From the NCBI RefSeq assembly GCF_964204645.1, contig NC_134036.1, forward strand, positions 4,080,001 through 4,144,000: a stretch of 64,000 bases of DNA, in the 5' to 3' direction. The position numbers and the translations under genes are program-made. This DNA is from Tubulanus polymorphus (taxonomy: Eukaryota > Nemertea > Palaeonemertea > Tubulaniformes > Tubulanidae). This document shows, in pieces, positions 35,252-56,300 of the stretch (position 1 is its first letter; every line of letters begins with the position of its first letter). Below the pieces are notes generated by a model, which saw only the letters and a list, made by a program, of their open reading frames with translations, searched no databases and was not told the DNA's origin.

Positions 35252-35293
35252 AACCGCGGACGTATAAACGACAGCGTTTATACATCCGTGGTT
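35252..35293 (-). promoter_or_regulatory. Palindromic TATA-containing promoter element of GPCR 2
   Basis: A palindrome is formed by GTATAAACG (35262-35270) and CGTTTATAC (35275-35283) around ACAG, extended outwards by CCGCGGA and TCCGTGG. It holds TATAAAC on both strands and lies about 71-112 bases upstream of the GPCR 2 start codon. It is conserved upstream of GPCR 3. A core-promoter role is inferred from position, the TATA word and conservation. Confidence 0.5.
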
Positions 35294-35734
35294 TAGCTTT
35301 CCTTGAATAGAGACATCTGCGTCACCGGGCATCTCGCTAAGCTGCTCAAACGAGGCAGTTTGCATTCGCCTATCTTTCATACTTTAACGTTATAAGCCTT
35401 AATGAATGCATCAATTTAACATCCTTTGAGCGGAATGCGTGCGTGCCTTGCCAGCCATTTATCGTTTGTTCGAAAATACGCGGCTGCAAATTCTTTGGCA
35501 ACACTTCAGAATTTCTAAAGAATCGTCTGCAAATGTTTGATATCGTGTTCATACCGGGAAAATGCTTTCAAACTGTTTATCTATTTTCAGCATTTTAACT
35601 GACGTGCTATTTTAAGAATTTGTAATACTACACGATTCACGATCAACGCGCGTAGAAATCATGCATTTTTCAATGATTGTTCAGTCTTTAGTTTAGCTCG
35701 TACAGATTCATCTCTCCTCCTGTCACAGGATCTT

Positions 35735-35935
35735 GATCACAATCCAATCCCGTCATTTTTCGGCGCACTTTCGAGAACTTGTCGCATGGCCGCACTTCAC
35801 GTGTGTTCAGGACTTCACTCGAGACATACTTTATCGAAGTGAACTACAAATACCAGACTTTAAATATTTTATCGGCGCACTTTCGAAAACTGATCGTCCG
35901 TCCACGCTTCGCACAGCACGTTTTTTTTCGGGCAT
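35735..35935 (+). repeat. Dispersed 109-bp satellite, locus 6
   Basis: Nearly two forward units (GAACTACAAATACCAGACTT, TTCGAAAACTGATCGTCC). They lie at the upstream edge of the duplicated GPCR 2 unit, matching the position of locus 7 beside GPCR 3. Confidence 0.85.
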
Positions 35936-36221
35936 CTCCGCGAACATTTGATGAAATCGTTGTTAGATTTGGGCTGATTTCCGAAATTTCCAAATTAACC
36001 AAGATCAATCCGCCGATCGAATGTACAAACGAATAATCTGGTTTATTTTCAGCAGTGTAAAAACCGAGAAATGACCCTGTTTTTTATTAGACATTTTTAT
36101 TAGATTTATTATGGCTAATAATGGATTACGAGATTACCAATTGTTGTGTATAGTTTCATGGAATTCGTCCATGGCTGCCTGGTCTGGCTAGCCTTAGATA
36201 ATCTTTTCGACCAACTCCCTT

Positions 36222-36410
36222 GTACGGAAGCCCGTTGGCCACGTCCTAGATAATCTTTTCGTGATTTCCACTTATTATGTCTAAATTTGAATTATCATGT
36301 CGAAATTCGAGTTAATTATGTCAAAATTATAACATAGTTAGTCGCATTTCGACATATTAAATCGAAATCATGAAAAAACTATGTTGTATGTCACCAACGG
36401 GCTTCCGTAC
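36222..36410. mobile_element. MITE with 17-bp perfect terminal inverted repeats
   Basis: The ends GTACGGAAGCCCGTTGG (36222-36238) and its complement (36394-36410) bound a 189-bp AT-rich core. The core is made of repeated, partly palindromic words such as TTATGTC(A/G/T)AAATT. There is no coding capacity. It lies between GPCR 2 and GPCR 3. Confidence 0.8.
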
Positions 36411-36553
36411 TATAGCTATTAATTACTACTAATATCTTGAACTATACCACTGCTTATACCTAACACTGTGTTCATTCCAGGGAAATGTAATATTCAATCC
36501 GCGATTATACATGGTGGACGGACCCTATATAACGTGCGTATCTTGCATCGTCG

Positions 36554-37612
36554 TTAACAAAGCAATTTTCTTAAAATACTTACCGCAACTTTTCTAAATT
36601 TGTCATTTGTCGCGCAATACACGATAAAATTTACCGACGAATCGACGATAGAAAATCCTAAGGCTATTTGTCTCATATTTGCAAACTTGAGAATTACTCC
36701 GAAATTATTTAAACGATCGAAAAATCCGAAACCTTCACAAATGATATACACAACAATTACGGATAAGACCATTCTTAGAACCCTCATTTCCCTCCTGGAC
36801 GATTCGTCGGTAACGCCGAGCTTTGATCGTCGAGTGACCCGACGAAAAAATGTCACCGAAATGAGAATAACATTGATGACGACTAAAAGACAAATCGGAA
36901 TCGAGACGGTCAGAAAGAAAAAAAAGAATTTTTCTGATATCAGATACCTCCATTCATCAAACGGTCCTCGCCAATTGTACCAATATTGAAATGCCTTTTG
37001 GCGGATTGTAATGTAGGGCCAATAATCGGGACATTTCATAAATATGATATGCCGTGGAGGTAAAAAGTGAATGAAATGCCCACAAAAGCTGAGCAGCAAA
37101 ATAAACGCCATCGCACAAATCGATATGAACTTCATGGGAATTTTACGAGATTTCATTGGAAACGATACGACGATTAACCGCTCTAGACTGAGCAGTACAG
37201 TGCACCAGTTACGCGTCATCTGAAACATGTAGAAAAACGGCAAGGCGACCGAGATGAAAATTATACCGAAATACCATTCGTTCACGCGAAACAAAATATC
37301 GCCCAAAACGGCGTAAATGTACGCAGTTCTCAGCGGATACAGAACGAACGTCGCGATCATAAACAGGAGATCGTTTACAGCTAGGACTTTGATGAGAAAA
37401 TAGTTATCAGATTTGAATCGTTTAAGGACCGACAGCGTGAACGCGTTGAATACTATGCCCAGCACGGACGCCGGTAGATACCAGCATAAATACGTGAAAA
37501 CGCTGACTTTCAGTATCCTTTTAACCGGGCGAGTTTCGAACTTCTGGCATCGGGTGAGTTCCAACGCCGTCGACGCTGCTTCGCTCGCTATTGTTGTAAG
37601 GTTATCGGACAT
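36554..37612 (-). CDS. Rhodopsin-like orphan GPCR 3, intronless
   Basis: A single-exon frame of 352 residues with the same seven hydrophobic segments and motifs as GPCRs 1 and 2 (LAVNDLL, LSLERL, SSVNFIVYC). The clearest difference is the second extracellular loop, where the Trp/His/Arg-rich stretch is replaced by QKAFQYWYNWRGPFDEWRYL. The C-tail is short (RKVAVSILRKLLC) and ends in a Cys that could be lipidated; that is inference. It sits in tandem with GPCR 2 on the minus strand. Confidence 0.9.
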   Translation of the reverse strand: MSDNLTTIASEAASTALELTRCQKFETRPVKRILKVSVFTYLCWYLPASVLGIVFNAFTLSVLKRFKSDNYFLIKVLAVNDLLFMIATFVLYPLRTAYIYAVLGDILFRVNEWYFGIIFISVALPFFYMFQMTRNWCTVLLSLERLIVVSFPMKSRKIPMKFISICAMAFILLLSFCGHFIHFLPPRHIIFMKCPDYWPYITIRQKAFQYWYNWRGPFDEWRYLISEKFFFFFLTVSIPICLLVVINVILISVTFFRRVTRRSKLGVTDESSRREMRVLRMVLSVIVVYIICEGFGFFDRLNNFGVILKFANMRQIALGFSIVDSSVNFIVYCATNDKFRKVAVSILRKLLC

Positions 37613-37677
37613 CTCGCGAAGCTGTGCAGCGATCTCCGTCTACGGCGCTGTTGGTGCTCAAATTTCATTGAACGTTC

Positions 37678-37719
37678 AACCGCGGCCGTATAAACGACAG
37701 CGTGTATACATCCATGGTT
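37678..37719 (-). promoter_or_regulatory. Palindromic TATA-containing promoter element of GPCR 3
   Basis: The counterpart of 35252-35293, with GTATAAACG and CGTGTATAC around ACAG and flanks CCGCGGCC and TCCATGG. It is about 66-107 bases upstream of the GPCR 3 start codon. One arm has a T-to-G change relative to GPCR 2. Confidence 0.5.
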
Positions 37720-38169
37720 TAGCTTTCCTTGATTAGAGAAAGCTGCCTCACCGGGCATCTCGCTTAGCTGTTGTGACGAGGCAGTTCCCATTCGTCTATT
37801 GTTACTTGACGGTTCTAAACTTTAATGAACGCATCAATTCAACATCCATTGAATGGGTAATGTGTGTAAGCTGTTCCAGCCATTCATCGCAGCTATAGAT
37901 TATAATAAGCCCGAGTTAGGATTTCCAAAGAATCTTCTGCGAATGTTTGATATGGCGATCATGCCGCGGAAATGTATTCAACCTGTATCTTTATTCTATG
38001 TTTCTATATTCTATATTCTGTTTTAAGAACCAGACGATTCGAGGATGAAAGCGCGTGGTAAAAATGATTACGCATTTCTCAATGACTGTTCAGTTTTAGC
38101 TCACACAAATTCATCTCCCTTACTGAGAAGTAATTTTGATCACCATTCATAATAATGAACTACAAATAC

Positions 38170-38385
38170 ATTAGACTATCAGATTTATAATTTATCAACA
38201 CACGTTTTGAAACTGGTTGTCCACATTTCGCATGTGTTCAGTACTTCACCTGAGACATTTTCGACTGAAAATGAACTACAAACACCGGACATCAGACATT
38301 TCATCAACACACTTTCAGAAACTGGTCGACAACAGTCCAGAACTTCACCTGAGATATTTCGAAGTGAAAATGAACTATAAACATC
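38170..38385 (+). repeat. Dispersed 109-bp satellite, locus 7
   Basis: Two forward units (CGACTGAAAATGAACTACAA, CAACACACTTTCAGAAACTGG). It lies at the upstream edge of the GPCR 3 duplication unit. Confidence 0.88.
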
Positions 38386-38779
38386 GGCTTCTTTGACCCG
38401 ACCAAAAACCACGGACCAGGCCCGAGCCAAATTTTAGCACCGGTCGAATCATTTCGGGTGAATTGCGACAGGTTCCTGAAGTGACTCACTACGCATTGTT
38501 TACGCATTATTTAATATCGAGTGAGTAGTTTACGTGCGTGAACGCACTCTCTTTGATTTATACACGGGCCCGCTTCGATCAGGGCCTGATTCGAGCCTGT
38601 CGTCGCGGCTTTTATAGAGCGTGTCCAAGAGGATTCATCCCTCTGTACAAATCTCTCAACCCGCGCTAATGATTAGATACGCGTGTGCGTGTATATATGT
38701 TTTTCCCTGTCGCTATGAACCGTGATTATTGTCTTTTTGTCGATCAAAATTCGCACGACGTCGAAATATTACTAATTCC

Positions 38780-39180
38780 GGGCGCGCCAGTTCCTGTGTT
38801 CATAACTTCGTTTATTCATCACCCGCGCGCACCGGTAAATTCGATTTTCTAACCGCGGCTTCGTTCGGCGGGGGTTGATTACGGTATTCCGCGGCGCTGC
38901 GGCGGCGACGACGGCCGCCGTAAACAAAACGACCACGCCTGGTTCCCGGCTCGGCGCGGTGTATTAGTCGTTTCCGGGAAGGTAAGTCGCGCCGGGTGAA
39001 CTCGTCGTCGTCATCGACGCGGCGGTCAGCGCGCGGACGCCTCGACGAAGCGGCAGTATGCGACGAGACCCGCCCAGTAGACAGTCGACCAAAAACGCAT
39101 GAGTGCCCCGCGGCGTTCAGACGCACACACCATAATCCGTTGAAAATCGCCGGTGCCGTAATCGACTTGTCGTCGTAACT
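38780..39180 (+). promoter_or_regulatory. CpG-rich promoter region of histidine decarboxylase
   Basis: This segment is far richer in G+C and CpG than its surroundings (for example GCGGCGCTGCGGCGGCGACG near 38891). It ends about 140 bases before the first coding exon. A splice-donor-like GGGAAG|GTAAGT at 38982, and an AG preceding the coding start at 39320 behind a T-run, suggest a non-coding first exon joined to the coding exon. Confidence 0.5.
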
Positions 39181-39319
39181 AGAAGGAACTAAACTCGCGA
39201 AGCACCGCGCGAGTCGATAGTTTGACCGACGATCATCTTACGAACAATTCCGATAGTACAACGTAATTGTTTTTTTTTTTTAACTGAGCGAAATTATTAG
39301 AATTTTATCGATCAGCGAA

Positions 39320-47745
<8,426 letters not shown>

Positions 47746-48175
47746 AGGGTTGTCTAGGTAGCTAAATGACGCAGTGTTCATATGGAATTAACATTATTTC
47801 TTTTAAAATTAGAGACTGTTTGAGTTAAAAATTGACAGCACGTTCGGACACCAAAAAATCTCCCGATGATTTATGTAAACATCTCGTCACATTCTTTATA
47901 ACATTATACGTGGCCGATCTCGATCGATCCGACTTTGTCCTATACGGTCAACACTGATTTTCGACTCAGGTACAAGATGTTTCAACTCAACACTGATTTA
48001 TGACTTATTGGATATTTCAACAAACGCACGCGCTTGACAAACCATTGTTCAAAAGATTACCAAAAAGATCTCGACTCATCAATGTTACAATTCTGATTCA
48101 AAGTTTCATAGGTTTTGTTGCGGTGCACGGTTTCAATTTGCAGTCTGGATCCATAGCAGTGTGATAAGAAACGTG
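47746..48175. other. 3' flank of histidine decarboxylase
   Basis: This is the likely 3' UTR followed by spacer. No further exon is recognised. Confidence 0.5.
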
Positions 48176-48179
48176 ATAG

Positions 48180-48620
48180 CTTTGCGAAAGTCTGCTGATT
48201 AAATGTCTAATGTGTTTGTAGTTCTTTTCCAACTGGGAATGTCTCAGATGAAGTACTGAACAACTTCGAAGAACAAAGATCAGTTTTTGAAATCGAGCCG
48301 ATAAAATGTCTGATACGGCACGGTGTTTGCAGTTATTTTTTTCCAATAAACACGTCTGAAGGTGAATTTCCCAGCACGCGTGAAGCGTGGGTGATCAGAT
48401 TTTATAGAGTTAAGCTTACGAAATATCTAACGTCTGAAGTTGCAGTCTATCTAATAGATGTTGTTGGATGAAGAAACTGAACGCACGTTAAGTGTGGGTG
48501 ATCTGTTTTTGAAAGTTTGCTGATGAAATTTCGCCGGTAGTTCTAGTGTTGGTAGTTCATTTTCAAATGAAAATGTTTCAAGATGAAGTTCTCAACACGT
48601 GTGAAGCGCAGGCGAACAAA
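48180..48620 (-). repeat. Dispersed 109-bp satellite, locus 9
   Basis: About four reverse, diverged units (GATCAGTTTTTGAAATCGAG, GTGGGTGATCAGATTTTATAG). The right part resembles 56515-56700, so the upstream edge of the 8-kb duplication lies within this array. Confidence 0.8.
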
Positions 48621-49479
48621 AACTGTAAGATAGCCGATATCGAACGTCTCGGGCGATGGATCCAGTCAACAAATTGACGTCTGTGTCCTACACATGTTTC
48701 TATTCGTTCTTATTTCCACTCAGAACTTTTGAATTTATTTTTTATGTCTAGAATTATATTTATACATTTATTCGTGTTCGTCGTTGAAAATTAAAGAAAT
48801 TAGACCATCGTCGTGCTGAGTCTGAATATAGATGAAAAATAACAGTTATCGTTGTTGTGATATAATCTTCTTGGAAATATTGGTATTTTAAGACGTAACC
48901 GAGGATCATTTCAGATTAGTCGCCGTCTATGATGTCTATCAAGTACTATATCAAAAAAGCCCACAATATTGACGAAAAAAAAAACTAACAAATATGTTTC
49001 GTCGAAATTTCGGTGGATTTTTTAATTCATCTTCAGAGATAATTTACTCAAAATGACACATAAAATAAATCTCCGATGGTCGAGCTAATCCATAGTTCAG
49101 ACCTTTCAGATGCCGTTCGTTGATATTGTGTCGGTTTCCATTTTTCTGATAATGTAGCATTAATATCAATTCAAAACCAACAAATCCTGTGGAAAATATG
49201 CAGAATATGCAAAATATGCCGAATATGCAAAATATGCAGAATATCAGTACGTAAGGAGTTGACAATACGAAGCCAGTCCTAAATGTGAGAAATTCAAAAA
49301 TTTAGTAAACTCTATTAAAAACAAACATGACGTAGAAAAATGCAAAAATATGATGATAAATCGATACGAAAATCGATGTTTAAAAAAGTGAAAATGAAAA
49401 ATTAACCAGTTCTTGAGTAATTTTCCATAAAAGTAGAAAAGATCTTTTCAATTCATCAACCAAATATGATCTAGTTAAA

Positions 49480-49855
49480 TACACATCAGTGCGAGGGTCA
49501 ATACTGACCCAGTCCGAAACGCAACAGTGCAGAGGTCAAGTGACCTAGTTTGATACTCAACAGTGCGGGGCTCACAGGACTTAGTCAAATACTCATCAAT
49601 GCAGTGCTCAATAATGGCCTAGTTGAATACGCATCAGTGCGGGGATCAAGTGGCCCAGTCCAATACTCATCAGTGTGTCCGGGGTTCATCTGACCTAGTT
49701 GAATACTCATCAGTGCTGGGGTCAATTGTCCTAGGTGAATACTCATTAATGTGGGTTCAACCGACTTGATTAGATACCCATCAATACAGGGATCAATTGA
49801 CCTAGCTGAATACTCATCAGTGCGGGGGTTTTCACTGACCTAGTTGATGTAGCTT
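49480..49855. repeat. Minisatellite of about 36 bp, copy 1
   Basis: Ten or so imperfect units of GACCTAGTTGAATACTCATC followed by AGTGCGGGGGTCAA. It lies about 500 bases upstream of receptor gene 1. The matching array at 57515-57895 keeps the same order of variant units, so it was copied within the 8-kb duplication. Confidence 0.92.
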
Positions 49856-50362
49856 ATCGCATATGTGAGACTGGTATGATTCTAGTTTGAACGAGGAGTG
49901 CCATGATCGCGCATAACATCAACGACAATATTATAAAATCGGAATATATGAAAAATTCGCCTCCAGAAAAAACCCTGAACGAAAGAAGCGAAATTATTAA
50001 TCAGGACATTTTTGAATTATAATTGGACATAGATATTTACGACATGTGGAAACATGAAAGTGAAAATTGCTGCGCGGATAGATGGTAATTACTGTGAAGC
50101 TCGTCCGTAGCTGGTAGTTTCAGTTCGATCGAACATAAATGACGTGAATCTATATCGACAAAATATCAGTGGTTGAAAAATATAGTTGTATTCCGAAGTT
50201 GCCGAGCCCTGCAACTGATTGGTAAAACATCTCAAATGCTGCATCGATTTTGTAGATAATTTGAAGATAGAAACTGACGTGAACCACTGATCAGTGATTA
50301 GAATAATAAAATCTTGCTTCGATCATGAATTTCATCGTTGTATCGTGTTGATGTTGTTCGGT

Positions 50363-53300
50363 ATGGAGCAGCGACTGAGAGCGCTGTTTATATCGTCGCT
50401 GATCGTCTGTCGAGTTCGCATCGCGCACGCTGATCGCGCAGACTCTATCGAGGAATCGTCCGTGACGGTAAGTTCGTCTTGTAACAACACGTGGTACCCG
50501 CTAGATTCTACGTCCGGTTACATCGTTTCACCGAATTACCCTTCGTTATCGCGCGGTGTTGAATGTCGTTGGTTCATCAACAGCTCTTTACCGAGAACCT
50601 TTCACGTCCAAGTTTACTACGATATCGAGCCGTCAATATTCTGTAGTGATAACTATCTTCTCATTTACCGGTCTGACCACAGATTGTGCGGTGATCGAAA
50701 ACATGAAATCCGCTGTAAAGATTCGATCTCGTTAATGTTTAAGAGTAACGTCGATAGTGCCCGTGGTAGTCGGGTTTATATAACATATCGTTATGAACAA
50801 AATCAGTTGGCAATTAGTCACGACTGCCCCAAAAATGTCGGATTGAACGCATTGCAATCATTGATTGGATATAGATTATCTATACGCTACTTCATTACGT
50901 GTAAATTGTTTTTGGACTGGATCGGGATGCCGGATGGTTTCGCAATGAATTTGACTTTCATGAAGTTGAGTATGACATTGTATCCAGGCGCTGATTCAGC
51001 GACGGCTGTTAGAATCCACGACACATGGAACAGCAGCAGTGAGCCTATAGGTCTTATACGAGAACAAACCGGACATCCACCTTCATCATTTTATACTAAA
51101 ACAAACAAAGCTGTCATATCTCTCCTTCATCGTCGACGGCAATTTCAGTCGCAGCTTTTAGTCCAGGTTTATAGAATATCAGATTGGAACGTATCTAATC
51201 CATTGATTCAGATCTCTAATAACGAGTCGGGAGTGCTCATTCCCGATGACAACAGTTTACACGTAATAACTCGATCGAAACACTTACACTGCTGGTCTAT
51301 CACAGTGCAGGTGTTACAGTACGTCGTCTTCAACTGGACACGTGATCTCATCACATCCGGTGACGTCATTGGTTCATATAAACTAGAAGGGTTACGCGTT
51401 GTAGGAACTGATATTTTACTCGGTTACAACTACCTGCAATCACTGAGTGTCAAATCTGATGGATTTCTGGTTATACTGTGCGTTTTAAAGGGACAAAAAT
51501 CATCAAAATCTCGTATAGAAATAAACTATAAAATGCAATCCCTTTCGATAAAAGATGTACGCATCGGCAAACATCGGGTGAGTAAAAATGATCGATTTTC
51601 AAAACTGAATCAAATCACGTAATACATTATCTGACTCAAAGATGATCTCCTTTTAGATATCATCCTTCCCACCAGTCAACATGTTTCCGTCATCGAAGAA
51701 GACGACATTAACGTATCGCATTAATACATTACTCTTTAAATGGAAAGTTGATATCTATGAAGAGAGTATGGAACTACCAGTTTTATCAGAGAACTGCGAG
51801 CGAGCTGGATTTTACATATTCGACGGTGGTAATTTCACGGCTAGACGATACGGTCCGTATTGTCCTCGTTTATACGCCCCGTACGACCGTAACGTCGTCA
51901 GTCTGATTACATCAGGTGGATCGATTACTGTAGTAGGCTACGCTTATAACTGGGGCGGTCAGTTAACAGTCGATAAGGATTCACACCTCAGATTTCGTCC
52001 GACCGACTGTGACGGGTATGTTTTAAAGGAGGGAGAACGTCAGATCAATATGACGTCACACTGTCTAGTGATTTCACCCGAAAATCGACGCCTCCCTTTG
52101 AGAAATATTCATATATTATCAGAACACGAATATCAAATTGACCGATGTTTTCAGGATCCTCTATTATTCGGTTCATGTGGTATGTACGTGAGTTTGAGTA
52201 GTCAGATTCTCAATAACAGTCTCGTATTAAACACTGTGAAAATACGAGTTATGAATCCATTCTGGAAGCATCCATTGATAGTTGAACTACGACGCAAATG
52301 TCAAAGATTGAAGAAAGCCGAGCCGGAAGTTTTATTGCCTGTCATATTGAAAGATGATTGCGGGATATTACAATCACCGAATTATCCAGGATCGTCTGAG
52401 TATCGATTTCAACCGTTATATTTCAATTTCCCGAACGTGATTCAACGTTACCAATTCCCATACTACAGATTTATAATCAAATATATTGAAATGATACGAT
52501 GCGAGAAGGCAGAATCAACGGACAAGGACCCGATTATAATACAACAACTAGTCAGTGATACTGGCGGTCAAATACATCAACATGAAAATAGAATATGTGA
52601 CAATAACGCGATACCGGGACTTGTATTTTATAGTTTAAGACATGAATTCTTGTGGTTTGAGGTGAAAAGTCATATTCCTACATTTCAAATACAATACACA
52701 TTAGAACAGTCGTTACCGGTAAAACAGTTTAAAAATGTCTGTAAATCGGGATTTCTAGATTCGGGAATTTCATGCGTAAAATACATCAGAGATGAACGTC
52801 TGAATTGGGAGAATGCTGAATTGTATTGTAGACAGAAGTACGCGGGACATCTACTCAGTATCAACTCAGAACGGGAGATGATGGCTATCAAGACGTTATT
52901 CGCTACAAAACTTCTTTTGAAGGCATATTCACAGAAAGCGCTCATATTGATAATTGGATTAAAAATGCAGGTGAAATTCGTTAATATAGTTTCCAAATAT
53001 TTCCTTTTTAAAATGGACAATCTTTTAAGGAATGTGATAATTCTCTATCTTCGATTCTCAATTCTATTTTCAGCCTAGATCTGGTCATTACATGTGGACT
53101 GACGGGAAACCATTGAGCTACACAGAGTGGTATAAAACTACAAATAACGACACGATACCAGGAGAAATTCGAGGATTGATATCTCCTCTCAGAAAACAAC
53201 CGATAAATGACGTCAATATGCCGTGTACAGCGATGATACTGAATAATCCACGAGGTTCGGCGAACTGGGTTCGATTCCCCTGCGAAATCGAAGAGGTTCA

Positions 53301-56300
53301 TACGAGTTTCATTTGCGAATCGGAAAGATTGAGTACTGATAGAAATCTAACAAATTCAACAAATAACGACACATACGAGAAAATACGAGCAAATAAATTT
53401 CGAAATAACTCGAGCTGTACGATTGGTTGGGTAAGCATAGACAGACAATGCTATCAAATACTGACTGACTGGAACAAACATCGAGGTTTAGATATAAAAG
53501 CTGCGAAAGAGATGTGTGATAGCATCCGTGGTAAAATAGGCAGAATAAGCAAACATACAGAAAAAGATATCTTTAAATTGATAAGAGAGTTTCATTACCA
53601 ACATCAATATAGCTCTATACTAACGATGACTTCTAACGACAGACTTCAGGTTATACACCCAATAATCACGCGAGATGAAATTACTTATATTCAATCAGTT
53701 AAATGGATGCTGAAACAGTTTGATGATGCAACAGATACAGCGCATTCTGTTTTGTGTTCATACAATGTAACTGATGAAGAGTTAGCTTCTATAAGCGGTT
53801 GTAAATTGTGGCAGTTTCAATGTAACGATCAAAGATGTATCGGCGACCATCGCGTATGTGATACCAGACACGACTGTCAACACGGTGAAGATGAACTCAA
53901 TTGTACGGATATAGATTTACACAGTCATTTTCAATGCAAAGATGGCCAGGTGATATCAATAAGTGGTTTGTGTGACTTCATGCAGGATTGTGTGGATGGT
54001 TCTGATGAGAAATCTTGTTTTCATCCCCCCTGTTTGTCCGAACAATTTCGCTGTAACAGTGGCCAATGTATAAGTAGGTCGGACAGATGTAATGGATTTA
54101 CTGATTGTAAGGACGACTCCGATGAAATGGGATGCACCACTCAAATGTGTCAAGGATTCCTGTGTAACAGTGGAGACTGTATTAGTTCTCAGTTGTATCG
54201 GGATGGTGTCGTGGATTGTAGTGGAAGCCTCGAAGAAGATGAATTAGTAACAACTACTAATGTTACTGTGAATCCAACTGTTCAATGCAATAATGAAAAC
54301 CACTGTACGACTAACTTTACAAATCTTTGTACGGAATCAGATGAACAAAGATGTTCTTTCAATTCTCCTTATTGTTATGCAAGACGTCACAGATGTATTC
54401 TAGGTAAAATGACAAATGGTGTCCCAGTTTGTAGAAATCTCGAGCACGTTTTGAGATGTGAAGAATTTGAATGTCCAGCTGGTACTGTGAAATGTCCAGC
54501 ATCGTACTGTATACCGATCAGACAGGTATGCGACGGTCATTCAGATTGTCCTAATTCAGAAGATGAACAAAACTGCGAGACATTTTCATGTCCGGGAATG
54601 TTTAAATGTGGTCAGGAAAATCGATGTATCCCACAATCTGAAGTGTGTGATGGAATCATTAATTGTAAACATACAACTGATGACGAGGCTTTCTGTAACG
54701 TCACGTGTCCTAAGGGCTGTAAATGTCAAGGTCATTTGATCGATTGTGATAATGCTCGTTTATCAAATATTACTGGTCTTTTTTCAGCATCAAGTCGAGT
54801 TTTAATTCTGTCAAATAACGGAATTGTTCTGACCCAGTCAACGTTAACTGCTTTCGTGTATCTTCGAATGCTCAACATCTCCTTCAATGAATTGTCGTAC
54901 ATTTTACCAAACTCGTTCACAAACCTCCATAATCTACATACATTAGACCTGACATACAACAACATAACATCATTATCTGCAAATACATTCACCGGTTTGT
55001 ATAGTTTGAAACAGTTATTGATTACTGAAAATCCAATACGTCATTTAGAGGATGATACCTTCCAAGATTTGAAGGCACTCGAAATTCTCGATCTTCACGG
55101 ACTTTCGTTGTTGGTGCTTGGTAGATTTGTATTTCGAGGTTTATCTGCATTACAGTCGTTGAATATCAGCAGTAACAGAATCCATCATATTTCACGATAT
55201 TCTTTTTCAGGATTGAATGAAGTTAGAATCCTCGATATCACTAACAACTCTAAATTCATTTCAACAGAGACAGGCGTTTTCGTCAATCTTACATCATTAG
55301 TCTCCTTAGCGTCTGATGCTTACAAATTCTGTTGCATGGCTCCGAACGTTGAACAGTGCCTTCCCGAAGCTGATCAATTTTCCTCGTGTTCTGATCTGAT
55401 GGGTAACACAGTTCTCAGAGCTATCATCTGGGTCATCGCTGCGTTCAGTTTTTTAGCGAACGGTGGCGTCATTTTATTTCGGCTTCGGTCAATTCGACTC
55501 TCGCCTTCCGAAAAGCGTAACACATCGTCTGACATCCTTATAATCAATATCGCAGGTTGTGATTTTTTGATGTCGATTTATTTGTTTTTGATCGCGGGAG
55601 CAGATTACGTCTATAAAGGAGAATATTTCCTAAATTCTGAAACTTGGACGGACAGTTCATTGTGTACTATCGCTGGATTTACGGTGACTATTTCTTGTGA
55701 GGGCTCATTAACGTTTCTGTTTATTCTAACGCGTCATAGATTCTCAAATGTCATTAATCCATTTTCTGGAAGCCCGATCACATCTCCGAGATATGTATCA
55801 ATGATTTGTTGCATATGTTGGTTATCAATTAGTACTATTTCTATAATACCACTGTCACAGTCATCTTACTTCGGGAACAACTTCTATGGCAGTACCGGAG
55901 TTTGTTTACCTATGAATTTAATTTCTATTGATGTCAACGCCTGGCAATATTCATTCGCTATTTTTGCCTTGTTTAACTCCGTCATACTTGCTACAATAAT
56001 GGCCACCTATTCTCAAATGTACCGACTCGTATCCGGAAGCAGGTCTAGTTCGGGTAGAATCGACCCTACTGAACTAATTTTAGCGCGCAGGAGTTTGGTG
56101 ATAAATCTGTGTAATCTCTTTTGCTGGCTGCCGTTAATTATCGTCCAGTTTTGCGCCGTATTCGGGGTACAAATACCGAATCAGGTGGCGGCTTGGCTGG
56201 CTGTTCTTTTCTTGCCGATCAACTCGTCCCTCAATCCCCTTCTTTACACCATACTGACTATCGATATGAAATCAATACGGGCTAAAACTAAACGCTCACG

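Noticed and set aside
50294-50362. Longer N-terminus of receptor 1 starting at 50294
   Set aside because: That position is GTG, not ATG. The in-frame ATG at 50363 has the best context and is followed directly by a signal peptide.
52900-53074. Frameshift in the lectin domain of receptor 1 at the exon 2 end
   Set aside because: Splicing 52970 to 53074 in phase 0 gives IGLKMQPRSGHYMWTDG, a normal C-type lectin core, so no frameshift is needed.
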